Assembly: GCA_009837725.1 (NCBI GenBank)
Contig: VXSY01000273.1
Location: 1-38,649 of the forward strand
Source: Gammaproteobacteria bacterium
Lineage (GTDB): Bacteria > Pseudomonadota > Gammaproteobacteria > Pseudomonadales > Azotimanducaceae
Direction of reading: 5' to 3'
DNA: 38,649 nt
Below the pieces are notes generated by a model, which saw only the letters and a list, made by a program, of their open reading frames with translations, did no database searches and had not been told where the DNA came from. The translations under genes and the position numbers were made by a program. This document shows, one piece after another, positions 31,083 to 38,605 of this stretch (position 1 is its first letter; each line of letters begins with the position of its first letter).

Positions 31083-31164
31083 GCTAGCCGTAGCTGCGAG
31101 CGAACGCGAGCACGAAGGCCAGCAGTTGCGAAGCAACTGCCGACGCGCTCGTAGAGCGCGCTAG
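31083..31164 (+). repeat. R1 structured repeat, copy F
   Basis: The copy is bounded by GCTAG. It has the linker CGAGCACGAAGGCCAGCAG, hairpin 2 as GCAGTTGC GAA GCAACTGC and hairpin 3 as GCGCTC GTA GAGCGC. The HEAT-protein reading frame on the minus strand runs through it and stops in its boundary CTAG. Confidence 0.78.
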
Positions 31165-31728
31165 GCGACCGGAATCACGTCCGTAGCTTCCTGAACCGCG
31201 GACCGCCCGGCACCCACCAACCCGCCACCTTGCGCACTGCGGGTGCGGATCGTGTTGGTGCGCGCGTTGAACTGCCGCCCGTGCCGCCTCGCTGCGCAGC
31301 ACAGACGGGCCCAGCATCCCGGCCGCCTGCTGACGCACGTTGCGATCGTCGTCGTGCAACAGCGCCTCGACCACCATGGGGATTACATCGTCCTCTCCGG
31401 GTCGGCAAGTCCCTTCCTTGCAGCGGTCGCAGGCGAGGGCATGGATCGACCACGCGCGCACGCCCGGGTGCCAATGGCTGACGTTGGCCGCCAGTTCCGG
31501 CAGCGCCTGCTCGTCCATGAAGTGATCGAGCACCTGGCAACAGGCGATGCGGACCTCGGGGTCCGCGTGCTTGAGCCCGGCCCGCACCGCCGGCGTTCCG
31601 GCCCGTCCGGCCGCCATCAACTTCCGCAAAGCCACCTTCCGCCGATGCGGAATGGCCAGCATCTCAACCGCCTCGGCGAGGGTGTTGCCCGACAGATCGA
31701 CCACGGGACGAGCGAGGTCTCGTGCCAT
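31084..31728 (-). CDS. HEAT-repeat protein with frameshifted C-terminus running into a repeat
   Basis: This 214-residue open frame has a first part of about 165 residues made of helical HEAT repeats (for example AGTPAVRAGLKHADPEVRIACCQVLDHF and DDVIPMVVEALLHDDDRNVRQQAAGMLG), a scaffold-type fold. After residue 163 or so (DPHP) the sequence turns to unlikely composition and reads through R1 copy F, ending LLAFVLAFARSYG. In the neighbouring frame the sequence continues as AVRKVAGWWVPGGPRFRKLRT and stops at 31175, which looks like a natural family ending. One missing base near 31240-31243 explains both. The intended gene is therefore probably 31175-31728. Start is ATG at 31728. Function unknown. 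Confidence 0.72.
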   Translation of the reverse strand: MARDLARPVVDLSGNTLAEAVEMLAIPHRRKVALRKLMAAGRAGTPAVRAGLKHADPEVRIACCQVLDHFMDEQALPELAANVSHWHPGVRAWSIHALACDRCKEGTCRPGEDDVIPMVVEALLHDDDRNVRQQAAGMLGPSVLRSEAARAAVQRAHQHDPHPQCARWRVGGCRAVRGSGSYGRDSGRLARSTSASAVASQLLAFVLAFARSYG

Positions 31729-31777
31729 ATCTGGTTAGTGTGGGGGTACCGAGTGGCCTAGACGTTTGTCCTGATGG

Positions 31778-32818
31778 TCAGGTTGAGTCTACCGTCGCGG
31801 CCGGTCCGGGCATCAGACCCTGGACCAGCGTGTCGATGCGGTAGAGGCCGGTGCGGGAGGTCATGTAGAGCATGTGGCCATCGTTGCCGAAGGCAGCATT
31901 GGCCGGCAGTTCGGGTGTTCGGATGGTTCCAAGATGGTCCCCGTCGGGACTGATGACCACGACGCCGCCGGGGCCGCTCGCCCAGATGTTGCCGAGGGTG
32001 TCAACGGCAAAGCCATCGGGTGCCCCCGGGTCTTCGCTGGCGGAGAGGTCGAGCAGCACTCGTCCTTCGCCGACGTTGAGATCGTCGGTGAGTGGAAACG
32101 CCATCCACACCCGCTCCACGTCGGAGTTGGCGACGTAGAGGGTGGTTTCGTCAGGAGACAGGCCAATGCCGTTCGGGCGACTCATGACATCTGACAGGAG
32201 CGTCACGCTGCCGTCCGGGTCCAGCCGGTAGATGCCTTGAAATCCGAGTTCACCGGCCTCGGGGTTCGCCAAACCGTAGGGCGGATCGGTGAAGAATGCG
32301 GCGCCGCTCGAGTGGTAGACGATGTCGTTGGGGCTGTTGAGCCGCTTGCCGTCGTAGCGGTCGGCAAGGGTGACACGGTTGCCGTCGTCTTCGATGCGCG
32401 CCACGCGTCGGTTTCCGTGTTCGCACAGGACCAGGCGGCCTTCGAGGTCCAGGGTGAGGCCGTTGGAGCCGCCCACGCCGTTGGTTTCGAGTTCGGGGAG
32501 AAACACTGGGCTCAGAAACACGCTGGTGCCTTCGGACTCCGACCAACGGAACACCGTGTCGCCCGGGATGTCGCTGAAAAGCAGATGGCCATCGTTGGTG
32601 CCGCCTACCCAGACCGGCCCCTCGATGAACTGGAATCCCTCCGCAATCCGCTCGACGGTAGCGTCGGCCGCTAGCAGCCCGTCTAGCTGATCGTTGCTCT
32701 CGGGAGCGTTCAAAGCTGGGGATGCCGGTGGCTGTGAGTCTTGGGCCGAGTCGCCGCCGTCGCAGGCGGTCACCGTCACCAGCAACAGGCAAGCGCAGAA
32801 TCCGGCAACTTCACGCAT
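31778..32818 (-). CDS. SMP-30/gluconolactonase-family lipoprotein
   Basis: This 346-residue beta-propeller lactonase-family protein is probably a lipoprotein: MREVAGFCACLLLVTVTAC ends in a lipobox (Cys19). The propeller has FIEGPVWVGGTNDGHLLFSDIP with the metal-ligand glutamate in EGPVW, LNSPNDIVYHSSGAAFFTDPPYG (the asparagine/aspartate calcium site), SRPNGIGLSPDETTLYVANS and APDGFAVDTLGNIWASGPGGVVVISPDG, all canonical SMP-30 blocks. These enzymes hydrolyse sugar lactones and need a divalent metal. The start ATG at 32818 is preceded by AAGGAG seven bases away. A longer frame from 32863 is open but lacks a ribosome site. It is probably attached to the membrane facing the periplasm. Confidence 0.9.
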   Translation of the reverse strand: MREVAGFCACLLLVTVTACDGGDSAQDSQPPASPALNAPESNDQLDGLLAADATVERIAEGFQFIEGPVWVGGTNDGHLLFSDIPGDTVFRWSESEGTSVFLSPVFLPELETNGVGGSNGLTLDLEGRLVLCEHGNRRVARIEDDGNRVTLADRYDGKRLNSPNDIVYHSSGAAFFTDPPYGLANPEAGELGFQGIYRLDPDGSVTLLSDVMSRPNGIGLSPDETTLYVANSDVERVWMAFPLTDDLNVGEGRVLLDLSASEDPGAPDGFAVDTLGNIWASGPGGVVVISPDGDHLGTIRTPELPANAAFGNDGHMLYMTSRTGLYRIDTLVQGLMPGPAATVDST

Positions 32819-32936
32819 GTCAACACTCCTTGGAATCGACGCCATTGCTGGGGCGGGACGCACTCACTCTAACTTGCTTTGGCCAGCACGCCTTAGGGTG
32901 TCTGGCTGGGCGCATTGCGGCTTCATCGACGTTGCC

Positions 32937-33332
32937 TTACGTCGCATGGAGGAAGCTGGAGCGGAACTGGATGCCCCAGTGGCCGTCTTGGAGGGTTGCG
33001 ATCCAGAACGTGTCGAAGCTGTGGTACACGGTTCCGTCGGCGCGGCAGCGGTCGTTGCGGATGGCGATGTGTGCTTTGTCTGTGCCGGAGTGCAGTACTT
33101 CAAGGCTCGCGACGACGGTGTGGTGCCAGCCTTCTTCGCGCAGGCGGGGTTCGTTGCGGCGACAGCCGGCAATGAACGTCTCGGCGCTGTCGATCGTCGT
33201 GAACTTGCCGTCTGCGAGGCGGATGTGAGGGTAGTTGAGGGTGTCGGCGTGGCGTTCGTGGTCTTGGGCGTTGAAGGAATCGATGAATGCCTCGACCGCC
33301 TCGACGCCCCGTTTGGCGCTCTCTTCGTTCAT
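32937..33332 (-). CDS. SnoaL/NTF2-like protein
   Basis: This 131-residue cytoplasmic protein has the cone-shaped NTF2-like fold used by SnoaL-type polyketide cyclases, isomerases and many uncharacterised enzymes. Its start AKRGVEAVEAFIDSFNAQDHERHADTLNYPHIRLADGKFTTI is the typical helix-and-strand opening, and the end HSFDTFWIATLQDGHWGIQFRSSFLHAT is the terminal strand pair. No catalytic residues can be assigned. GGGGA lies about nine bases before the ATG at 33332. It is 118 bp upstream of the SMP-30 gene on the same strand, so they could share a message. The other side is a 235-bp divergent spacer where no gene is seen. Confidence 0.75.
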   Translation of the reverse strand: MNEESAKRGVEAVEAFIDSFNAQDHERHADTLNYPHIRLADGKFTTIDSAETFIAGCRRNEPRLREEGWHHTVVASLEVLHSGTDKAHIAIRNDRCRADGTVYHSFDTFWIATLQDGHWGIQFRSSFLHAT

Positions 33333-33567
33333 GTGCCACGGTCCCCGGTACTTCCGATCCTTTTAGTATGTCCGAAATGCCAGACGCAGACTCCGTCTCG
33401 AAGTGGACTCCATGAAGGGAGAGCCCTGCGGACTTCCTTGCGCGAGAACGACGGTGGCCATCCAAATGCGGTTGCGTGCACTGCATTGGCTCACTGGGCC
33501 GGTCCAAGTCAGAGGAACGAACGCCGCGGCCCGACCTATCGGATCGCTCTAGGAAAGGGGAAGGACA

Positions 33568-34755
33568 TTGGAGACTAAGGGAGATGGCTTGCGGGTTTTC
33601 GGCATTGATGCCGCTGGGGCATTTGACGAGTACGCGCGGCTGCCGTTCGAGGCCAAGCACACAGAGGCCATGCTGGAGGACTGGCTGGAGTCGAATCCGG
33701 ACGGGTTCGGTGAAAAAGGGAGCGTCCTGATCATGGGCCGGCAGTTGGCCACAGACCTTGGTGGTTCCATTGACCTCCTTGGGCTGGACCGCAATGGCAA
33801 TGTGGTCGTGGTTGAGCTCAAGCGAGATCGAACGCCGCGCGATGTGATCGCTCAGGCGCTTGAGTACGCGGCGTTCGCGGAGAAACTCGATGTGCCGGAA
33901 CTGGAGACTGTGCTTCGCACGTACTTGGGTGACAACGACATCAGCTTGGTCGATTACCACCGCGAGTATTTCGACCTTGCGAAGGACGAAGGCGTTGCTT
34001 TCAACAAGAGCCAACATCTGGTCATCGTCGGTCAGCAGGTGACGGCACCGATACGCGAAACGGCGGCCTACCTTGGATCGCGAGGCATCCTAACGACTTG
34101 CGTTGAGTTCACGTTCTTCGAGGCGGAAGGCGGCAAACGGCTGTTTACGCGGGATGTCGTGGTGGACGGGCATGGAGGTGGCCGGCGGCAGGCGGTATCC
34201 GCACCGCGGCACGAGACGAACGAGGCGGAGTTTCTCAACGCTTGTGACGAGCACGGACGCGACCTTTTCCCGCGCGTTTTGGACTGGGCTTTCAAGAACA
34301 ACCACAAGGTTTCGTGGGGCGAGAAGGGGTTCTCCATCGGGTTGGAAAGCAAGAGCGGCCGGGTGGTGCTCTGTTACGGATATCCGCGTGGGGCTGTCTA
34401 TGGACAAAGCATCCACACGGCATTGCGAGACCGCTATGGCCTCGGCAAATTGACGGCGGTGCCGATTGAGGCAATCGAAGAGCTCGAAGGCAAGGTCAAG
34501 GCGATGGGTTGGTTCGTCAAGGCGGGCCGGCAACTGAAGTGGGTCGTCGATGCCCAGCCGGAACAGGAGCAAACCGAGGCATTGTTTACTTGGCTGGACG
34601 CAGTGTCCGCGTTGGTACGCAAGCACGATACAGCCGCAACGCCTGAGTGCGCCGGCAGGGCCCCCCAAGGCCCGTCTGTTAGCGTAGGGTTGCGTTCGAC
34701 AGGATCGGAAAAGGGGAAGGGATGCCGCTTCGGGGCAAGCTGCGCTTCAACATGA
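33568..34755 (+). CDS. NucS/DUF91-like PD-(D/E)XK nuclease-family protein
   Basis: This 395-residue protein has a catalytic domain resembling endonuclease NucS and DUF91 in its first 130 residues: TEAMLEDWLESNPDGFG, then GGSIDLLGLDRNGNVVVVELKRDRTPRDVIAQALEYAAF. The nuclease core residues are D69, E83-x-K85 and Q96. A second domain (LNACDEHGRDLFPRVLDWAFKNNHKVSWGEKGFSIGL) follows. NucS cleaves mismatched or branched DNA, but related bacterial proteins are uncharacterised. The TTG start at 33568 has AAGGGGAAGG just upstream, so it is well supported. The last 34 bases overlap the MFS gene start, with ribosome-site-like AAGGGGAAGG inside its coding sequence. It may be foreign in origin, as its neighbours are unrelated, but nothing proves that. 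Confidence 0.78.
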   Translation: METKGDGLRVFGIDAAGAFDEYARLPFEAKHTEAMLEDWLESNPDGFGEKGSVLIMGRQLATDLGGSIDLLGLDRNGNVVVVELKRDRTPRDVIAQALEYAAFAEKLDVPELETVLRTYLGDNDISLVDYHREYFDLAKDEGVAFNKSQHLVIVGQQVTAPIRETAAYLGSRGILTTCVEFTFFEAEGGKRLFTRDVVVDGHGGGRRQAVSAPRHETNEAEFLNACDEHGRDLFPRVLDWAFKNNHKVSWGEKGFSIGLESKSGRVVLCYGYPRGAVYGQSIHTALRDRYGLGKLTAVPIEAIEELEGKVKAMGWFVKAGRQLKWVVDAQPEQEQTEALFTWLDAVSALVRKHDTAATPECAGRAPQGPSVSVGLRSTGSEKGKGCRFGASCAST

Positions 34756-36209
34756 AGCTCTCGTTCGGGGTCGGGCAGGCTGCGGAGGGGTTCTTTGGTG
34801 CCGCGTACGGTACGTTTCTGATCTTCTACTACAACCAGGTGCTTGGGATGCCGGGCACTTTGGCTGGGGCGGCGGTGGGGATCGCGCTGGTCGTCGATGC
34901 GTTCACCGATCCGCTGGCGGGCTCGCTCTCCGACCACTGGAACTCGCGCCACGGGCGGCGCCACCCCTTCATGTACGCCTCGATCCTGCCGTTGATGCTG
35001 TCGTTCTATTTCCTTTTCTTCCCGCTCGTGACGAGCGACCTGGGCCTCTTCGTGTGGCTGGTGGTGTTCTCCAACGCCACGCGCACGTCCATGTCCCTCT
35101 ATCACGTGCCGCACATCGCCCTCGGCGCGGAAATGAGCGAGGACTACGACGAACGTTCGAAGCCGGTGGGCTATCGGATGTTCTTCGCCAACGTCGGCGT
35201 GCTGCTCACCTTTGCCCTGGGCTTCGGCTACTTCTTCTTGCCGACGCCGGAGTTCGAGAACGGTCAGCTCAACGCCGCGTCCTATCCGCCCTTTGCCATC
35301 CTGCTCGCGGTGCTAATGGGGATCACCATCTTCTGGAGCGGCTGGGGGACGCGCGCCGCGATCCCGCACCTGCCCACCGTTCCGGCCGCTCCACGCCTCG
35401 GCCTGGGCCGGGTGCTCTGGCGGGTGCTCCTCGACGTCGCCGCCGCCATGCGCAGCCGCTCGTTCCGCTGGCTGTTCCTCGGCGTTCTGATCGTGTTCGT
35501 CATGGTGGGGGTGAACGGTGGGCTGGACCTCTACATCTTCACCTACTTCTGGGAGCTCGATCGCATTTCGCTCCTCACCGTGATCCTCGCCTATCCCGTG
35601 GGCGTGATGCTTGGCTCCTTTTTCTGTCCCGCATTCTTCAATCGCTTTGGCAAGAAGGCGGGGCTGATGTTCGGTGCCTGTTCGTGGCCGCTTTGGCAGA
35701 CGCTCCCCATCGTCGCCCGGCTGCTCGACTGGTTCCCGGAGAACGGCGATCCAATGCTGGTGGTGCTGCTGGTGGCCATCAAGGTCGTGCAGGGCGCCTG
35801 CACCGTGCAGGCAAACGTTGCCTTCGGCTCGATGGTGGCGGACATCGTGGACGAGCACGAGTACGAAACCGGCCAACGCCAGGAGGGCATCTTTTTCGCC
35901 GCCAGTTCGTTCTCCGCCAAGGCCACCTCCGGCATCGGCAACGTCATCGCCGGCATCGCTCTCGACATCATCTCCTGGCCCCGTGGAGCACACATCCGCA
36001 CGGCTGCGGATGTGCCGCCAGAGACGTTGGTGAACCTCGGGTTGGTGTATGGCCCTATCGTCGCGGCGTTCGGCTTCGTCTCCGTGTGGTGCTACACGCA
36101 CTATCGGCTATCGCGGGAACGGCACGCGGAAATCCTCGACGTACTCGCCGAGCGACGAGCGGCGGCCTCGACCCAGGCGCTGGCCGCAAGCCCTGCCGCG
36201 TCTGGATGA
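34722..36209 (+). CDS. MFS transporter, GPH (glycoside-pentoside-hexuronide:cation symporter) family
   Basis: This 495-residue inner-membrane protein has 12 hydrophobic segments and the GPH signature VVDAFTDPLAGSLSDHWNSRHGRRHPFMYASI near residues 51-82, as in MelB and XynB-type symporters. A second loop signature, VADIVDEHEYETGQRQEGIFFA, lies near 374-395 and is also characteristic. The family imports sugars or glycosides with a cation. The start ATG at 34722 is preceded by AAGGGGAAGG three bases upstream, inside the nuclease gene. Translation is probably linked to it, although the two functions are unrelated. The substrate cannot be read from sequence. Confidence 0.9.
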   Translation: MPLRGKLRFNMKLSFGVGQAAEGFFGAAYGTFLIFYYNQVLGMPGTLAGAAVGIALVVDAFTDPLAGSLSDHWNSRHGRRHPFMYASILPLMLSFYFLFFPLVTSDLGLFVWLVVFSNATRTSMSLYHVPHIALGAEMSEDYDERSKPVGYRMFFANVGVLLTFALGFGYFFLPTPEFENGQLNAASYPPFAILLAVLMGITIFWSGWGTRAAIPHLPTVPAAPRLGLGRVLWRVLLDVAAAMRSRSFRWLFLGVLIVFVMVGVNGGLDLYIFTYFWELDRISLLTVILAYPVGVMLGSFFCPAFFNRFGKKAGLMFGACSWPLWQTLPIVARLLDWFPENGDPMLVVLLVAIKVVQGACTVQANVAFGSMVADIVDEHEYETGQRQEGIFFAASSFSAKATSGIGNVIAGIALDIISWPRGAHIRTAADVPPETLVNLGLVYGPIVAAFGFVSVWCYTHYRLSRERHAEILDVLAERRAAASTQALAASPAASG

Positions 36210-36223
36210 TTGCGAGTGGTTGA

Positions 36224-36763
36224 ATGAACGGAAGGGTGCTGGCGCTTGCGTTGGCCGCAGTCGTCACCGCGCCACTTGCAGCCGAAGTCGCCGTGGTGGA
36301 CGAGCGGGGCTTCGTCTCCGAGCACGAACTGGACATCGCGGCGACGCCAGATCGCGTCTTCGAAGCGCTCATCGACGAAGTCGGCGCGTGGTGGGACCCG
36401 GCGCACACCTATTGGGGAGATAGCTCGCGGCTCACGTTCGAGTGCGGGTTCCTACCCACGCTCTGTGAGGTCTCGGAGGACGGCGAGGGTTTTGCGCGGC
36501 ACATGACGGTGGACTCGGTTCGCCCAGGCAAGAGCCTCGTCCTGAGCGGCGGCCTCGGCCCGCTGCAGCCACTTGGCGTTGCCGCCAGCATGTCCTTCCG
36601 CCTCCCGGTGACAGCGGATGGCACGCGCCTCGACTACCGGTACATTGTCAACGGTCGCGACCTCGAGCAACTCGCCGAACCGGTGGATCGCGTGCAAGGC
36701 GAGCAGCTCGCCCGCCTCAAGCGCTATGTCGAGACCGGCAGCCCGGAGCCGACAAGCGACTGA
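36224..36763 (+). CDS. Exported SRPBCC-domain protein
   Basis: This 179-residue protein has a signal peptide (MNGRVLALALAAVVTAPLAAEVA) and a START/SRPBCC helix-grip domain, with VSEHELDIAATPDRVFEALIDEVGAWWDPAHTYWGD as the usual N-terminal strand-helix unit and a C-terminal helix (VDRVQGEQLARLKRYVETG). Such domains bind hydrophobic ligands. They are usually cytoplasmic, so export is unusual. It begins 14 bases after the MFS stop and is likely in the same message. No binding residues can be assigned, and no lipobox is present. Confidence 0.78.
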   Translation: MNGRVLALALAAVVTAPLAAEVAVVDERGFVSEHELDIAATPDRVFEALIDEVGAWWDPAHTYWGDSSRLTFECGFLPTLCEVSEDGEGFARHMTVDSVRPGKSLVLSGGLGPLQPLGVAASMSFRLPVTADGTRLDYRYIVNGRDLEQLAEPVDRVQGEQLARLKRYVETGSPEPTSD

Positions 36764-36893
36764 TTGCCTATCGGAAGCTGGCCGTCTCTGGTAGGTTATG
36801 GCGCTTTTGCGGCGTCGGTTGGCGGCAAGCGCGAACCTGCAAGGCAAGACCACTCGCGCCCGCAAGGGTGCGCAATCGCTCAAGGGGAGTTTC

Positions 36894-38549
36894 ATGGGTA
36901 CTGTTTCGGGCGCGGCTCTGATGGCGCGCAGCCTCAAGACGCAGGGCGTCGACTACATGTTCGGAATCGTCGGCTTCCCGGTACAGGGCGTTGCTGCCGA
37001 GGCGCAGAAGGCCGGCATCACCTACATCGGCATGCGCAACGAGCAGGCCGCCAGCTATGCGGCACATGCCGCCGGCTACCTCACCGGCCGCCCGCAGGCC
37101 TGCCTGACGGTGTCTGGCCCGGGCGTCATTCATGCCTTCGCCGGCCTTGCCAACGCCAAGGAGAACTGCTGGCCGATGATCCTCATCGGCGGCGCTTCGC
37201 CCGTGTACCAGAACGGCATGGGTGCCTTTCAGGAGGAGCGCCAGACCGAGCTCGCCGCGCCCTACTGCAAGTTCGCGCACGACATCGAGCACGCCTCGCG
37301 CATCCCCTTCTATGTCAACAAGGCCGTGCGGCACTCGATCTACGGACGGCCGGGGCCGGTCTATCTCGACTTCCCCGACGACATCATCCGCGCCGAGGTG
37401 GACGAGGACGAAATCGTCGATGCGCCTCGGGTGCCCGAACCGCCGCGCACGCTGGCGGACCCCGAAGCGGTGGAAGCGACGCTGAATGCGCTGGAATCTG
37501 CCGAGCGGCCGCTTGTGGTGGTGGGCAAGGGTATGGCCTGGTCCCGCGCCGAAGACGAAGTGCGGGAATTCATCGAGCGCACGCAACTGCCGTTCCTCAA
37601 CTCGCCCATGGGCAAGGGCACGATGCCGGACGACGATCCGCTTTCGGTGGGGGCCGCGCGCAGCACCGCGTTGCGGGAAGCCGACCTCGTCGTGCTGCTT
37701 GGCGCAAGGCTCAACTGGATCATGCACTTCGGCCTGCCGCCGCGCTTCAACAAGGACGTTCGGGTCATCCAGCTCGACATCCAGCCTGAAGAGATTGGCT
37801 CCAACGTGGAGGTGGAAACGGCGCTGGTGGGCGACGGCAAGGCGGTTGTGGGGCAGCTTAACCGCGCCCTCGACAACCGCCAGTGGTTCTACCCGGCGGA
37901 AACCGAGTGGCGCGACACCCTGCAGGCCAAGGCCGAAGCGAATCTCAAGGCCGTGCAGCCGATGATCGACGACGATGCGGCGCCGACCAATTACTACCGT
38001 GCCTTCCGCGACATCGTCGACTGGATGCCGGATGACGCCATCATCATCGGCGAGGGCGCCAACACGATGGACATCGGCCGCACGCAGATGCCGAACCGCA
38101 GTGCCCGACACCGACTCGACGCCGGCACCTACGGCACCATGGGCGTGGGCCTCGGCTTCGCCATCGCCGCGGCGGTGACGAACCCGGACAAGCCCATCGT
38201 CTCCGTGCAGGGAGACTCCGCGTTCGGCTTCACCGGCATGGAGATCGAGACGATGGTGCGCTACAACCTGCCGGTGAAGCTCATCGTCCTCAACAACGGC
38301 GGCATCGGCGGCGGCATTGGCCCGCTTAAGGAAGGCCAGACCGTGCCGCCTGGCATCCTCACCTACGGCGCTCACTACGAGGGCATGCTCGAAGCCTTGG
38401 GCGGCAAGGGCTTCTACGTGGAAGACCCGAAGGACCTCCGGGCGGCGTTGGACGAGGCGATGGCCTTCAACGGCCCGACTCTCATCAACGTGCCCCTGAA
38501 CCCGCGTGCGGGTCGCAAGCCGCAGGAGTTCGGCTGGTTGACCACCTGA
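36894..38549 (+). CDS. ThDP-dependent 2-hydroxyacyl-CoA lyase / oxalyl-CoA decarboxylase-type enzyme
   Basis: This 551-residue thiamine-diphosphate enzyme shares its pattern with mammalian 2-hydroxyacyl-CoA lyase and bacterial oxalyl-CoA decarboxylase. The N-terminal domain has FGIVGFPVQGVA and the ThDP-activating glutamate E50 in GMRNEQAASYAA, then GYLTGRPQACLTVSGPGVIHAFAGLANA. The C-terminal cofactor domain has GEGANTMDIGRT, HRLDAGTYGTMGVGLGFAIAAA and the Mg-ThDP motif GDSAFGFTGME...LNNGG from residue 440 to about 470. The RLDAGTYGTMGVG and GEGANTMDIGR blocks favour 2-hydroxyacyl-CoA lyase over oxalyl-CoA decarboxylase, but substrate choice needs assay. The start ATG at 36894 is preceded by AAGGGGAG four bases away. 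An R1-like hairpin 3 (36857-36875, GCGCCC GCAA GGGTGCGC) lies just upstream. Confidence 0.88.
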   Translation: MGTVSGAALMARSLKTQGVDYMFGIVGFPVQGVAAEAQKAGITYIGMRNEQAASYAAHAAGYLTGRPQACLTVSGPGVIHAFAGLANAKENCWPMILIGGASPVYQNGMGAFQEERQTELAAPYCKFAHDIEHASRIPFYVNKAVRHSIYGRPGPVYLDFPDDIIRAEVDEDEIVDAPRVPEPPRTLADPEAVEATLNALESAERPLVVVGKGMAWSRAEDEVREFIERTQLPFLNSPMGKGTMPDDDPLSVGAARSTALREADLVVLLGARLNWIMHFGLPPRFNKDVRVIQLDIQPEEIGSNVEVETALVGDGKAVVGQLNRALDNRQWFYPAETEWRDTLQAKAEANLKAVQPMIDDDAAPTNYYRAFRDIVDWMPDDAIIIGEGANTMDIGRTQMPNRSARHRLDAGTYGTMGVGLGFAIAAAVTNPDKPIVSVQGDSAFGFTGMEIETMVRYNLPVKLIVLNNGGIGGGIGPLKEGQTVPPGILTYGAHYEGMLEALGGKGFYVEDPKDLRAALDEAMAFNGPTLINVPLNPRAGRKPQEFGWLTT

Positions 38550-38573
38550 TCGGGCCCAACCGATCTGGAGCGT

Positions 38574-38605
38574 GGGCCGCGGGTTGCGGCCCCGGTTTGT
38601 TTTTG
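38574..38605 (+). terminator. Intrinsic terminator after the lyase gene
   Basis: A perfect 7-bp stem, GGGCCGC (38574-38580) and GCGGCCC (38586-38592), has a 5-base loop and is followed by CGGTTTGTTTTTG. That gives a run of T residues (broken by one G) in the right place. It lies 25 bp after the stop codon. The last 40 bases of the window hold GACGCGCCCGCAGGG, the start of a sequence like R1 hairpin 3. Confidence 0.8.

Noticed and set aside
36768-38375. Minus-strand open frame of over 500 codons opposite the lyase gene
   Set aside because: It is opposite a gene with clear ThDP-enzyme motifs, has a histidine/arginine/valine-rich composition, no known motifs and no ribosome site. In GC-rich DNA such antisense frames are common.
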